This document shows, piece after piece, positions 16,173 through 24,409 of a DNA stretch of 64,000 nt. The notes beneath the pieces were generated by a model. It saw only the letters and a list, made by a program, of their open reading frames with translations. It had not been told where the DNA came from and made no database searches. Source of the stretch: Pseudolysinimonas yzui (GTDB lineage Bacteria > Actinomycetota > Actinomycetes > Actinomycetales > Microbacteriaceae). Made by a program: the position numbers and the translations under genes. The stretch lies in NCBI RefSeq assembly GCF_014653215.1, contig NZ_BNAI01000005.1:99283-163282 (forward strand), written 5' to 3'. Position 1 is the first letter of the stretch, and each line of letters opens with the position of its first letter.

Positions 16173-17638
16173 CCACGACGACCGCGACCCCGGATCTCGC
16201 GCACCGCGCCAGCCGCGGCACCCTGATGACCGTCGGGGCGCAGTGGTCGCGCACCGCGCTGCAGCTCGTCTCGACGGTCGTGCTCGCCCGGCTGCTCGCG
16301 CCCGCCGACTTCGGCCTGATCGCGATGGTCATGGCGATCGTCGGTGTCGCCGACCTCATCCGGGAGTTCGGGCTGAGCGGCGCGATCGTGCGGCTGCGTG
16401 AGATCGACGCGGGGATGTGGGCCGCCATCCACCGCTTCTCGCTCGCCCTCGGCATCCTCGCCGGCGGACTCGCCGCGGCATCCGCCCCCCTCGTCGCGAT
16501 GCTGTACGGCGAGGAGCGGCTCATCGCCCTGACGCTCGCGATCGCACCGCTCGTGCTCGTCAACAGCGTGGCCATGCCGCTGCAGGCGGCCCTGCAGCGC
16601 GACCTGCGCTTCGGCACGATCGCGATCGTCGAGATCGTCGCCGCGGTGGTCGGCGTCGCCGCCGCGATCACGGCGGCCGCGCTCGGCGCCGGGGTCTGGT
16701 CGCTCGTGCTGCTGCCGGGCGTCTCGGCCCTCGTGCGGCTCGTCGGCTTCGTCATCATCCGCCGCCCGCCGCTCGCGCACGCCCGGCCGTGGCGGGAACT
16801 GCGCCCGGTCATCGGCACCGGCGGCAGCATCTTCGGCGTCGAGTTACTCAACTACGCGGCCCGCAACCTCGACAACGTGCTCGTCGGCCGCGCCCTCGGC
16901 CCCGCCGTGCTCGGCGTCTACACCCGCGCCTACGCGCTGCTCATGCTGCCGATCAGCCAGCTCAACGGGCCGCTCGCCCGCGTCGGGCTGCCGGTGCTGT
17001 CGCGGCTGCGGGATGACGAGGATGCCTACCGCCGTTACGTGCGCGCGGCGATGCTGATGATCGCGTACGCGGCCATCCCGACCTTCGCGCTGCTCGCCGC
17101 CCTCGCCGGGCCGCTCGTGCTCGTGCTGCTCGGCGACGCGTGGACCGAGGCGGCGCCGATCTTCGCCCTCCTCGCGATCGCCGGAGCCGCCCAGGCCCTC
17201 GGAAACGTGTCGGGCTGGCTGTACGTGTCGCTCGGGCGCGCCCACCGCCAGCTCGCGTACTTCGCCGCGACGAAGCCGCTCGTGATCGCCGCCTTCGTCG
17301 TCGGCTTGATGTGGAACGGGGTGCACGGGCTCGCCCTGCTCTACGGCCTCGTCTCGTGCGCGTTGCTCGTGCCCGGTTTCCTGCTGGCGATCCGTGGCAC
17401 GTTCGTCACCGCCGCGGATGTGTTCCTCCCCGTGCTGCGGCCGGTGTTGCTCGCGCCGTTCGCGTTTGCGGCGGCGGCCGCGGTGTCTGCGCTGCTCGAT
17501 CCCACCCCGTTCCTGGCTCTCGGGGCGGGGGCGCTCGCTGGGGTCGCGGTGTTCGCGGCGGCTCTGCTCATTCCTGCGTATCGGCGTGACGCCGCACGGA
17601 TCGTCCATGTGATCTCCCGGGCGAGGAGGACTCGATGA
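16169..17638 (+). CDS. Wzx-like oligosaccharide flippase
   Basis: 489 residues with about 12-14 membrane segments and the N-terminal signature of the polysaccharide transport family: SRGTLMTVGAQWSRTALQLVSTVVLARLLAPADFGLIAMV. The ALGPAVLGVYTRAYALLMLP stretch is also typical. It would move the completed lipid-linked repeat unit across the membrane for the Wzy-like polymerase. The start is fixed by the four-base overlap with the preceding gene, and its stop overlaps the beta-helix lipoprotein start. Confidence 0.9.
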   Translation: MTTTTATPDLAHRASRGTLMTVGAQWSRTALQLVSTVVLARLLAPADFGLIAMVMAIVGVADLIREFGLSGAIVRLREIDAGMWAAIHRFSLALGILAGGLAAASAPLVAMLYGEERLIALTLAIAPLVLVNSVAMPLQAALQRDLRFGTIAIVEIVAAVVGVAAAITAAALGAGVWSLVLLPGVSALVRLVGFVIIRRPPLAHARPWRELRPVIGTGGSIFGVELLNYAARNLDNVLVGRALGPAVLGVYTRAYALLMLPISQLNGPLARVGLPVLSRLRDDEDAYRRYVRAAMLMIAYAAIPTFALLAALAGPLVLVLLGDAWTEAAPIFALLAIAGAAQALGNVSGWLYVSLGRAHRQLAYFAATKPLVIAAFVVGLMWNGVHGLALLYGLVSCALLVPGFLLAIRGTFVTAADVFLPVLRPVLLAPFAFAAAAAVSALLDPTPFLALGAGALAGVAVFAAALLIPAYRRDAARIVHVISRARRTR

Positions 17639-18792
17639 ACCCGACTGCTGCGCTTCTCGCCCTGCCCGTGACGCTCGGGGTGGTGGTGCTCGCCGGCTGC
17701 GCCGCGCCGCCCGCGCCCCGCGACGACGCGCCGGGCGTCACCCGGTATGCCGCCGTCGACGGAAGCGGGTCGACCTGCTCGGCCGAGGAACCGTGCGCGG
17801 TCGCCGACGCCATCGCCCGGGCCGAGGGGGGCACGGTGCTGCTCACGGCCGGCGACTACGGCGACCTCGAACTCGGGGGTGGCAGCTCTCAGGCGGTCGT
17901 GCGCACCGACGAGGTGGTGCTGGAACCGGCGGACGGGGCCGAGGTCGTCGTCGGCAAGCTCACGCTCGACCTGCCCGCGACGACCTGGCGCGGGGTGACC
18001 TTCACCGGCGGGATCTACCTCGACACCGCGGCGGGTCGCACCGTGCTCGACGGCATCCACGTCGACGGCTCGGGCGTGTTCGTGCACGCCGTCGACGTGA
18101 CGATCAGCGACTCGGTCATCGAGAACGGCACGTCGATCGACGGCATCCAGATCGCCGGGGCACGGAAGGTGACGATCGAGAACTCCACAATCCGCGGCTT
18201 CGGGCAGGGCCCGGGCAGCGATGTGCACTCCGACTGCGTGCAGATCTTCGACAGCTCGGAGGTGGTGCTGCGCGGCAACTACCTGGGCAACTGCGACAAC
18301 GCCGGCCTCATCTTCTCGCCGGGGGGCGGCGACGGCATCAGCGACGTTCTCGTCGAGGCCAACCGCATCCAGGGTTGCGTCGTCGAGACGGAGCGCTGCA
18401 GCGGCGGCACCGCCTTCGATCTGCGCGACGTGACGACGATCACCGACGTCGTGGTGCGCAACAACACGATGCTCGACGGGTCGGTCATGGTCGACCCGCT
18501 CGACGGTCTCGTGTTCGACCGCAACATCGTCGACTACGTGTCGAACTGCGCGATGCCGATGACGAACTCGATCGTCGCGTCCTGGAACACCGGGAACTGC
18601 GACCGTCCCGACGCGCTCGGACGGGACGGAAACCGTCAGGGGGAGGTGCGAGTGCGGGATCGACAGAGCGGTGATCTCGCACTGGTGGATCCCCAGGACG
18701 CGGCGATCGACCCCACGGGAGCCGGGGCTCCTGCCTCGGTCGGGTTCGATGGGGAACCCCTGCCCGCCGATCAGGCGGGAGCCGGCGGGTGA
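17635..18792 (+). CDS. Secreted right-handed beta-helix lipoprotein
   Basis: 385 residues with a signal peptide and lipobox LAGC ending at Cys22. The mature part shows short parallel beta-helix repeats: VVLEPADGAEVVVGKLTLDL, TWRGVTFTGGIYLD, TVLDGIHVDGSGVFVHAVDVTISDSVIENG, VTIENSTIRGFG, VVLRGNYLGNCDNAG, VLVEANRIQGC, VVRNNTML. Such folds occur in polysaccharide lyases, epimerases and binding proteins. Its position between the flippase and the pyruvyl transferase, with overlaps on both sides, argues for a role on the polymer outside the cell (trimming, modification or retention). Catalytic residues cannot be assigned with confidence. Confidence 0.75.
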   Translation: MNPTAALLALPVTLGVVVLAGCAAPPAPRDDAPGVTRYAAVDGSGSTCSAEEPCAVADAIARAEGGTVLLTAGDYGDLELGGGSSQAVVRTDEVVLEPADGAEVVVGKLTLDLPATTWRGVTFTGGIYLDTAAGRTVLDGIHVDGSGVFVHAVDVTISDSVIENGTSIDGIQIAGARKVTIENSTIRGFGQGPGSDVHSDCVQIFDSSEVVLRGNYLGNCDNAGLIFSPGGGDGISDVLVEANRIQGCVVETERCSGGTAFDLRDVTTITDVVVRNNTMLDGSVMVDPLDGLVFDRNIVDYVSNCAMPMTNSIVASWNTGNCDRPDALGRDGNRQGEVRVRDRQSGDLALVDPQDAAIDPTGAGAPASVGFDGEPLPADQAGAGG

Positions 18793-19682
18793 CCCGCCGC
18801 GACGGGCAGCTCGAACTCGTGGACGTCGCGGGCGTCGAGGTCGCCGCGTGGAATCCGGTGCGCGACACCGGACGCTGGGGCCGACGGGCGCTCGTGTCGC
18901 GGCCGGTCGGCAACTTCGGTGACCTGCTCGGCCCGGTGATCGTACGAGAACTGGTCGCGCAGCTCGGGCTCGGGGCCGCTCGCGTCCCGGGGCGACGGCT
19001 GCTCGCGGTGGGGTCGGTGCTGCACTTCGGCCGCCCGGGCGATGTCGTCTGGGGCGCCGGCCGCAACGCGAAGGCCGGCCCGCCGCCGGACGGCCTCGAC
19101 GTGCGCGCCGTGCGCGGGCCGCGCACGGGGGTCGACTACCCCGGCGCGGTCGTGGGCGGCGACCCGGCTCTGCTGCTCGGCGGCCTGCGCCCCGACCTGC
19201 TCGTCGAACCGGCCGCGCGATCCGGGGTGGTGGTCGTGCCGAACCTCAACGAACTCGCCCGGCTGCGCGATCGCCGCGGGGTGTTGTCGCCGCGCGCCCC
19301 GCTCGCCCGGGTGCTGCGCACCATCGCGCGCAGCACGCTGGTCGTCGGCTCGTCGTTGCACGGGGTCATCGTCGCCGAAGCGCTCGGCGTGCCGGCCCGC
19401 GCGGTGCGCGCGGTCGAGGAGCCCCCGCTGAAGTACGAGGACTACTACCTGGCGACGGGGCGTGACCCCGACGAGGTCGTCGCGGCCAGCGTCGAGGAGG
19501 CGCTCGAGCGCGGGGGTGCGCCCGCGCCCGCATGGGATCCGAATCCGCTGCTGGGGGCGTTCCCGGCGGAACTGTGGGCCGGGGTTCCGGTCACGGGCGC
19601 GGTCGAAGGGGTCGCGCAGCGAACCCGTGAGGCGGCTGGGCATTGGCGGCGTGACCCCCGAACAGGGGTGATCGCCGGATGA
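18789..19682 (+). CDS. Polysaccharide pyruvyl transferase family protein
   Basis: 297 residues. Motifs of this family seen: RPVGNFGDLLGPVIV near the N-terminus, VWGAGRNAK, VRAVRGPRTGV, and the C-terminal SSLHGVIVAEALGVPARAV followed by KYEDYYLATG. The enzyme transfers pyruvate from phosphoenolpyruvate to a sugar, making an acidic ketal on the repeat unit. The GTG start overlaps the lipoprotein stop (GTGA). The last 29 bases contain box B, a putative control element for the following gene. It is short for the family but has all recognisable motifs. Confidence 0.85.
   Translation: MTRRDGQLELVDVAGVEVAAWNPVRDTGRWGRRALVSRPVGNFGDLLGPVIVRELVAQLGLGAARVPGRRLLAVGSVLHFGRPGDVVWGAGRNAKAGPPPDGLDVRAVRGPRTGVDYPGAVVGGDPALLLGGLRPDLLVEPAARSGVVVVPNLNELARLRDRRGVLSPRAPLARVLRTIARSTLVVGSSLHGVIVAEALGVPARAVRAVEEPPLKYEDYYLATGRDPDEVVAASVEEALERGGAPAPAWDPNPLLGAFPAELWAGVPVTGAVEGVAQRTREAAGHWRRDPRTGVIAG
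19654..19671 (+). promoter_or_regulatory. EPS-locus box B (ACCCCCGAACAGGGGTGA)
   Basis: It lies inside the 3' end of the pyruvyl transferase gene and is followed by TAGCGT at 19691-19696. Box A shows the same order: box, spacer, then CGGG-N-TAGCGTCGA. It likely controls the secreted protein gene at 19780. Confidence 0.45.
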
Positions 19683-19704
19683 ACCGGGCGTAGCGTCGAA
19701 GACA

Positions 19705-19748
19705 GGTTTCGATACGCGTCCGCCGACCGGCGGGCGCTACTCAACCCA
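19705..19748 (+). repeat. Dispersed hairpin repeat, copy 2 (variant)
   Basis: Variant flanks GGTTTCGATACG and CTACTCAACCC with a stem CCGCC-GAC-CGGCGG. Both arms differ from the other copies by C-to-T/G-to-A changes (TCGA to TCAA on the right arm, CTCGA to TTCGA on the left). It lies in the leader of the secreted Pro/Ala-rich protein gene rather than between convergent genes. Confidence 0.65.
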
Positions 19749-19779
19749 AGGGTTTCACGAACGACGGGGGAGGTCACTC

Positions 19780-20358
19780 GTGGGAAAGCATGTATTGACG
19801 GGTCCGCGCCGCCGCGCGCGGGCACTCGCGCCGGCCGCGACGGCGCTCGCGATCGGGATCGCGGTCACCGGTGCCGCCGCGGCACCGGTGTTCGCGCACG
19901 GTCCCGGCGACGGCGGCGACATCTACGGCGACGGCGGCTACGACGACGGGTGGGACCGCGGCGGCTGGGATGGCGGCGGCTGGGGCGACGGCAACTGGGG
20001 AGACCACAAGGACGATCCGCCGGTCGCGCCCGCCCCTCCGGCACCCGAGCCGGCAGCGCCCGCACCGGCACCTCCGGCACCTCCCGCACCAGCGCCCCCG
20101 GCACCTCCCGCGCCGGCACCGGCGGAACCCGCCGCACCGGCGCCCGCCCCGGCCGCGCCGACCACCGTCGTCGAGCCCGCGGTGGCACCGCTGCAGCCGA
20201 CCACGGTCAGCGCGGTGAAGAGCGCCTCGCCCTCGACGGCGGCCCCCACCCAGGACGAGACGGATGCCGCCGCAGCGATCGCCACGGGCGTCGGCCTCGC
20301 GGCCGCGGCCGGCTTCGGTCTGCTGCTGGTGCGTTCGCGTCGCGGCGGTGTCGCCTAG
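19780..20358 (+). CDS. Secreted Gly- and Pro/Ala-rich surface protein
   Basis: 192 residues. A signal peptide (basic start, then ALAPAATALAIGIAVTGAAAAPVFA) is followed by a Gly/Asp/Trp-rich part of about 35 residues, then some 60 residues of Pro-Ala repeats, a Thr/Ser linker, and a C-terminal hydrophobic segment with a basic tail (RSRRGG). No LPXTG motif precedes it, so it is probably anchored by the membrane segment with the Pro/Ala stalk crossing the wall. The GTG start follows a strong GGGGGAGG site. It follows the polysaccharide operon and has its own box and repeat upstream. Confidence 0.65.
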   Translation: MGKHVLTGPRRRARALAPAATALAIGIAVTGAAAAPVFAHGPGDGGDIYGDGGYDDGWDRGGWDGGGWGDGNWGDHKDDPPVAPAPPAPEPAAPAPAPPAPPAPAPPAPPAPAPAEPAAPAPAPAAPTTVVEPAVAPLQPTTVSAVKSASPSTAAPTQDETDAAAAIATGVGLAAAAGFGLLLVRSRRGGVA

Positions 20359-20404
20359 ATAGGATGGGGTGTAATCCCTCCGTTACTTTCTAGGGAGTTC
20401 CCGC

Positions 20405-21691
20405 ATGCCCGCCATCGTGATCGTCGGCGCCCAATGGGGCGACGAAGGCAAGGGCAAGGCGACCGACCTGCTCAGCAGCCGGCTCGACTACGTCGTCAAG
20501 TTCAACGGCGGCAACAACGCCGGTCACACCGTCGTCATCGGCGACGAGAAGTACGCGCTGCACCTGCTGCCGTCCGGCATCCTCACCCCCGGCGTCGTGC
20601 CGGTGATCTCCAATGGAGTCGTCGTCGACATCGAGGTGCTGTTCGAAGAGCTCGACGCCCTCACCGCGCGCGGGCTCGACGTGTCGAAGCTCGTCGTGAG
20701 CGCGAACGCCCACGTCATCACCTCCTACCACCGCACGATCGACAAGGTCACCGAGCGGTTCCTCGGCAAACGCCAGATCGGCACCACCGGCCGCGGCATC
20801 GGACCGGCGTACGCCGACAAGATCAACCGCGTCGGCATCCGCATTCAAGACCTCTTCGACGCGAACATCCTGCGCCAGAAGGTCGAAGGCGCCCTGCACC
20901 AGAAGAACCACCTGCTGGTGAAGGTCTACAACCGCCGCGCGATCGCCGTCAACGAGGTCGTCGACGAACTGCTCTCGTACGCCGAGCGGCTGCGCCCGAT
21001 GGTCGCCGACACCTCGCTGCTGCTGCACCAGGCGCTCGAGGCCGGCAAGACGGTGCTGTTCGAGGGCGGCCAGGCGACCATGCTGGATGTCGACCACGGC
21101 ACCTACCCGTTCGTCACCTCCTCGTCGGCGACTGCCGGCGGCGCCGCGACCGGATCGGGCATCGGCCCGGCCAGGCTCGAGCGCATCATCGGCATCGTGA
21201 AGGCCTACACGACCCGCGTCGGGTCGGGGCCGTTCCCGACCGAGCTGTTCGACGCGAACGGCGACTTCCTGCGCGAGACCGGCAACGAGTTCGGCACCAC
21301 CACGGGCCGCCCGCGCCGCGTCGGCTGGTACGACGCCCCGATCGCCCGGTACGCCGCGCGCATCAACGGCATCACCGACTTCGTGCTCACCAAGCTCGAC
21401 ATCCTCACCGGTCTCGAGCAGATCCCGGTGTGCGTCGCCTACGACGTCGACGGGGTGCGCTTCGACGAACTGCCGGTCAACCAGAGCGACTTCCACCACG
21501 CCACCCCGATCTACGAGACCTTCCCCGGCTGGGCCGAAGACATCACCGGCGCCCGCACCTTCGACGACCTGCCGAAGAACGCGCAGGACTACGTGCTCGC
21601 CCTCGAGAAGATCAGCGGCTCGCGCATCTCGGCGATCGGCGTCGGCCCCGCCCGCGACGCCATCGTCGTCCGCCACGATCTCATCGGCTGA
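20405..21691 (+). CDS. purA: Adenylosuccinate synthetase
   Basis: 428 residues with GDEGKGK at 12-18 (GTP-binding P-loop), NNAGHTV, the [13 protein letters not shown] stretch and the C-terminal RRVGWYDAP and GPARD regions, all characteristic. It joins IMP and aspartate with GTP hydrolysis, the first committed step to AMP, in the cytoplasm. Length matches the family. An AGGGAG ribosome-binding site precedes the ATG. It is monocistronic: the repeat pair at 21702-21893 follows directly. Confidence 0.97.
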   Translation: MPAIVIVGAQWGDEGKGKATDLLSSRLDYVVKFNGGNNAGHTVVIGDEKYALHLLPSGILTPGVVPVISNGVVVDIEVLFEELDALTARGLDVSKLVVSANAHVITSYHRTIDKVTERFLGKRQIGTTGRGIGPAYADKINRVGIRIQDLFDANILRQKVEGALHQKNHLLVKVYNRRAIAVNEVVDELLSYAERLRPMVADTSLLLHQALEAGKTVLFEGGQATMLDVDHGTYPFVTSSSATAGGAATGSGIGPARLERIIGIVKAYTTRVGSGPFPTELFDANGDFLRETGNEFGTTTGRPRRVGWYDAPIARYAARINGITDFVLTKLDILTGLEQIPVCVAYDVDGVRFDELPVNQSDFHHATPIYETFPGWAEDITGARTFDDLPKNAQDYVLALEKISGSRISAIGVGPARDAIVVRHDLIG

Positions 21692-21701
21692 CCCCGCCTT
21701 C

Positions 21702-21741
21702 GGTGGTCGAGTAGCCCGCGCAGCGGGCGTGTCGAGACCAC
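21702..21741 (-). repeat. Dispersed hairpin repeat, copy 3 (reverse orientation)
   Basis: Same family as copy 1 but inverted, with stem GCCCGC-GCA-GCGGGC. It starts ten bases after the purA stop and, with copy 4 in the opposite orientation 120 bases away, makes a head-to-head pair. Confidence 0.8.
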
Positions 21742-21860
21742 TCTCGGGGTTGTTCCGGGGCGACGTGTCGTCGATGGGTGACGGATGCTGCGCCGTGCCG
21801 ATGACGCACCGTCGCCTCCGGCATCCGTCATCCCAAAGCGACGACGGCGACACCCCGCTC

Positions 21861-21893
21861 GGTCTCGACACGCGCCTTCGGCGCTACTCGACC
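21861..21893 (+). repeat. Dispersed hairpin repeat, copy 4
   Basis: Left flank GGTCTCGACACG, stem GCGCC-TTC-GGCGC, right flank CTACTCGACC. It ends ten bases before the stop of the convergent VOC gene. Between copies 3 and 4 lies an inner inverted repeat (GGTGACGGATGC at about 21777-21788 against GCATCCGTCATCC at 21821-21833). Confidence 0.8.
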
Positions 21894-21903
21894 GACGAGG
21901 GAG

Positions 21904-22314
21904 TCAGGCGGCCTTCTCGCCGACGCGCACCATGTTGCCGGCGGGGTCGCGGAACGCGCAGTCGCGCACGCCCCAGCCCTGATCCATCGGCTCCTGCAGC
22001 ACCTCGCCGAGGCCCGACGCGCGGGCCTTCTCGAACGCGGCGTCGAGGTCGTCGGTGTCGAACACGATCGGGCCGAACGCCCCGAGGGCGACGAGGGATG
22101 CGATCTGGTCGCCCTCCTGTTCGCTCCGGCCGGCGTGCGGCTGGCTGATCACGATCTGCCCGACGCTCGAGCCGGGGGTGGCGAGGGTCACCCAGCGGAA
22201 CTCGCCGTAGGGCACGTCGTTCACCACCTCGAGGCCGAGGGCGTCGCGGTAGAAGGCGACGGCCGCATCGACGTCGGGGGCGGTCACGGGGAAATGGGAA
22301 ATGGAGATCGTCAT
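21904..22314 (-). CDS. VOC-superfamily (glyoxalase-like) protein
   Basis: 136 residues, one VOC unit of two beta-alpha-beta-beta-beta modules: SISHFPVTAPDVDAAVAFYRDALGLEVV and GPIVFDTDDLDAAFEKARASGLGEVL, ending RDPAGNMVRV. Proteins of this kind bind a metal and act as glyoxalases, dioxygenases or antibiotic-binding proteins; the substrate is unknown. It lies ten bases after the AraC-type gene, a frequent pairing. TAGCGT at 22322-22327 ends seven bases before the ATG, so it may also have a leaderless promoter of its own inside the regulator gene's end. Confidence 0.8.
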   Translation of the reverse strand: MTISISHFPVTAPDVDAAVAFYRDALGLEVVNDVPYGEFRWVTLATPGSSVGQIVISQPHAGRSEQEGDQIASLVALGAFGPIVFDTDDLDAAFEKARASGLGEVLQEPMDQGWGVRDCAFRDPAGNMVRVGEKAA

Positions 22315-22324
22315 GCCGAAAACG

Positions 22325-22777
22325 CTACGCGCGGCCGGCATCCATCGCTTCTCGAATCCTGCTCGGCTGCGACGCGGGTTGGCGACTCGGGCGCGTGCCG
22401 ACCATCACCGTCTTCGGCGGCAGGTTCTCCCAGCCGGAGTGGTCGAGCGCGCGATAGGCGGATGGCGTCATCCCGACGATCTCGGTGAAGCGCGAGCTGA
22501 ACGAGCCGAGTGACGTACAGCCGACCGCGAGGCACACCTCGGTCACCGACAGGTCACCGCGGCGCAGCAGGTCCTGCGCCCGCTCGATGCGCCGCGTCAT
22601 CAGGTAGGAGTAGGGCGTCTCGCCGTAGGCCGCGCGGAACCGGCGGGCGAAATGCGACGGCGACATGAGCGCTCGCTGGGCCATCTCGGGCACGTCGAGC
22701 GGCCGGGCGTACTCGCGGTCGATGAGGTCGCGGGCTCGGCGCAGATGCGCGAGGTCGGCGAGCTCCTCCGGGGTCAT
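22325..22777 (-). CDS. AraC-family transcriptional regulator
   Basis: 150 residues, essentially just the double helix-turn-helix: RRARDLIDREYARPLDVPEMAQRALMSPSHFARRFRAAYGETPYSYLMTRRIERAQDLL and the second HTH with GCTSLGSFSSRFTEIVGMTPSAYR. There is no large sensor domain. Small regulators of this type commonly control an adjacent VOC gene. The ATG at 22775-22777 follows a GGGGAGG site; an upstream GTG would add seven residues. It is divergent from a zinc-ribbon protein gene. Confidence 0.88.
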   Translation of the reverse strand: MTPEELADLAHLRRARDLIDREYARPLDVPEMAQRALMSPSHFARRFRAAYGETPYSYLMTRRIERAQDLLRRGDLSVTEVCLAVGCTSLGSFSSRFTEIVGMTPSAYRALDHSGWENLPPKTVMVGTRPSRQPASQPSRIREAMDAGRA

Positions 22778-22818
22778 GCGGCCTCCCCGTTCATGCACAG
22801 AAGCGTACGCTGCTGCTC

Positions 22819-23082
22819 ATGCCCGACCTCCTGTGCCGCTCCTGCGGTTCGAGCAACGTCATCCCCGACGCCGTCGTCAACGATCACGACGCGGTGTCGT
22901 GGCGTCCGCTGGGGGTCACCGTGAGACTCGCGCATCCCGAGCAGACCGACATCCTCGGGCTGGTGACCGCGACGCGCGACTCGGTGACCGTGCCGCTGCA
23001 CGCGCGGGTGTGCGGCGACTGCGGTGCCGCCGACCTCTACGCCGACGACCCCGCAGCGCTCTGGGCGGCGTACCGGGGCTGA
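22819..23082 (+). CDS. Small zinc-ribbon protein
   Basis: 87 residues with two Cys-x2-Cys knuckles, CRSC near residue 6 and CGDC near residue 69, that could bind one zinc. The sequence between them is polar and includes a TVPLHARVCGDCG stretch. No known family is recognised and the role is unknown. There is no Shine-Dalgarno sequence; TACGCT at 22806-22811 ends seven bases before the ATG. Its stop and that of the next, convergent gene are one base apart. Confidence 0.6.
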   Translation: MPDLLCRSCGSSNVIPDAVVNDHDAVSWRPLGVTVRLAHPEQTDILGLVTATRDSVTVPLHARVCGDCGAADLYADDPAALWAAYRG

Positions 23083-23083
23083 C

Positions 23084-23737
23084 TCAGGCCGAGGTCGCGA
23101 GCGCGTTGAACGCCGTGACCGACAGCCATGAGCCGAGGGCGACCGACAGCACCCACAGCCCGAGGGCGATCGCCCAGTCGGTCGGGGTCGGCGCCGTCAC
23201 CTCTTCGGCTTCGGTCGGGGTGAGTCCGAAGTAGCGACGTGCCTTCCCCTCGTAGGCGAACCGCGCGCCGACGACGTTCACCGAGCCGACGAGCGTCGGG
23301 GTGAGGGCTTTGCTGCTGATCACGAACCAGACCGGCACGAGACCCATCACGATGAACATCACGCCGACGACGATGTTGCTGATGATGCCGACCCCACCGA
23401 CCGCGCCGAGGATGAACTGGATGCCGAGGCCGACGAACAGGATCGGCCAGGCCCAGGCGACGAGCGACACCCCGAACCCGCGGGCGAAGAACAGCGCGAC
23501 GCCGGCGGCGGCGAACATCCCGAAGATGCCGATCGGGGCGAACACGATCACCGCCTCGGGGCACTCGGTCTCGATCACATAGGGCCCGCCCGACGCGCAA
23601 TACCCGCCGAGCCCGATGACGACGGCCGCGGCCTGGTAGAGCCCGAGGAAGAAGAAGGCGAACATCGCCCACGAGACGATGGCGCCGGCGAACCGCCAGC
23701 CGGGCGCGTCGAAACGACCGGATCCGTGCGAAGTCAT
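23084..23737 (-). CDS. Polytopic membrane protein of unknown function
   Basis: 217 residues with about six hydrophobic segments (for example GAIVSWAMFAFFFLGLYQAAAVVI and IISNIVVGVMFIVMGLVPVWFVIS). Two cysteines (YCASGG and ETECPE) fall in the first outer loop and may be disulfide-bonded. No transporter signature is seen. TACGTT at 23744-23749 ends six bases before the ATG, pointing to a leaderless mRNA. It is divergent from the GNAT gene by about 30 bases. Confidence 0.6.
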   Translation of the reverse strand: MTSHGSGRFDAPGWRFAGAIVSWAMFAFFFLGLYQAAAVVIGLGGYCASGGPYVIETECPEAVIVFAPIGIFGMFAAAGVALFFARGFGVSLVAWAWPILFVGLGIQFILGAVGGVGIISNIVVGVMFIVMGLVPVWFVISSKALTPTLVGSVNVVGARFAYEGKARRYFGLTPTEAEEVTAPTPTDWAIALGLWVLSVALGSWLSVTAFNALATSA

Positions 23738-23769
23738 GGCGACAACGTAGCGCCTGGGAGGATGTCGGG

Positions 23770-24399
23770 GTGACTGCCACTCGCCCCGAACGTCGTGTGC
23801 TCGACGGCCGGTTCATCCGCCTCGAGCCGTTCACGCCCGAGCACCTGCCCGGGCTCTGGGCCGCGCTCGGGCATCCCGAGGTGTTCGCGGGCGGGTACGG
23901 CGGCGGCCCGGCGGGTCTGCCCGCCGACGAAGCCGCTTTCGCCGAATGGGCGCCGAGTCACTTCCCGCACGAGCACGGCATCACCTACGTCGCTCGGCTG
24001 GTGGCGGGCCCGGACGCGGGCACGATCGTCGGCGCATCGAGCCTCGCCGATCTCGACCTCGAGAACGAGCACGCGCACATCGGCTGGACCGGCTGGGACC
24101 CGCGGGTGTGGGCGAGCCCGGTGAACCCGGAGGCGAAGCTGCTCATGCTCGGCACGGCGTTCGACCACGGGTTCGGGCGGGTGAGGTTGCAGGCGGATGC
24201 CCGCAACGAGCGGTCGCGCGGGGCGATCCTGAAACTCGGGGCGACGTTCGAGGGGATCAACCGTCGCGACAAGCGTCGAGCCGACGGGAGCTGGCGCGAC
24301 ACGGCGGTCTACTCGATCCTCATCGACGAGTGGCCGGGCGTGCGGGCGGGGCTGGAAGCGCGGCTCGCGACCGCTGTGCCGCCGATTCTCGCTCGGTAG
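23770..24399 (+). CDS. GNAT-family N-acetyltransferase (RimJ/RimL-like)
   Basis: 209 residues. The N-terminal LDGRFIRLEPFTPEHLPGLW, the central AHIGWTGWDPRVWASPVNPEAKLLMLGTAFDHGFGRVRLQADARNERSRGAILKLGATFEGINRRDKRRADGSWRDTAVYSIL match the acetyltransferase subgroup related to ribosomal-protein alanine acetyltransferases. The acceptor is unknown. It starts at a GTG with a GGGAGG site about 11 bases upstream. The chorismate mutase gene follows after ten bases. Confidence 0.82.
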   Translation: MTATRPERRVLDGRFIRLEPFTPEHLPGLWAALGHPEVFAGGYGGGPAGLPADEAAFAEWAPSHFPHEHGITYVARLVAGPDAGTIVGASSLADLDLENEHAHIGWTGWDPRVWASPVNPEAKLLMLGTAFDHGFGRVRLQADARNERSRGAILKLGATFEGINRRDKRRADGSWRDTAVYSILIDEWPGVRAGLEARLATAVPPILAR

Positions 24400-24409
24400 G
24401 CTGTGGCCC

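Noticed and set aside
20020..20180. Repeated CCGGCACC-type units that might suggest a DNA repeat array
   Set aside because: They are the codons of the Pro-Ala stalk in the secreted protein and have no constant unit length or spacers, so this is not a CRISPR or regulatory array.
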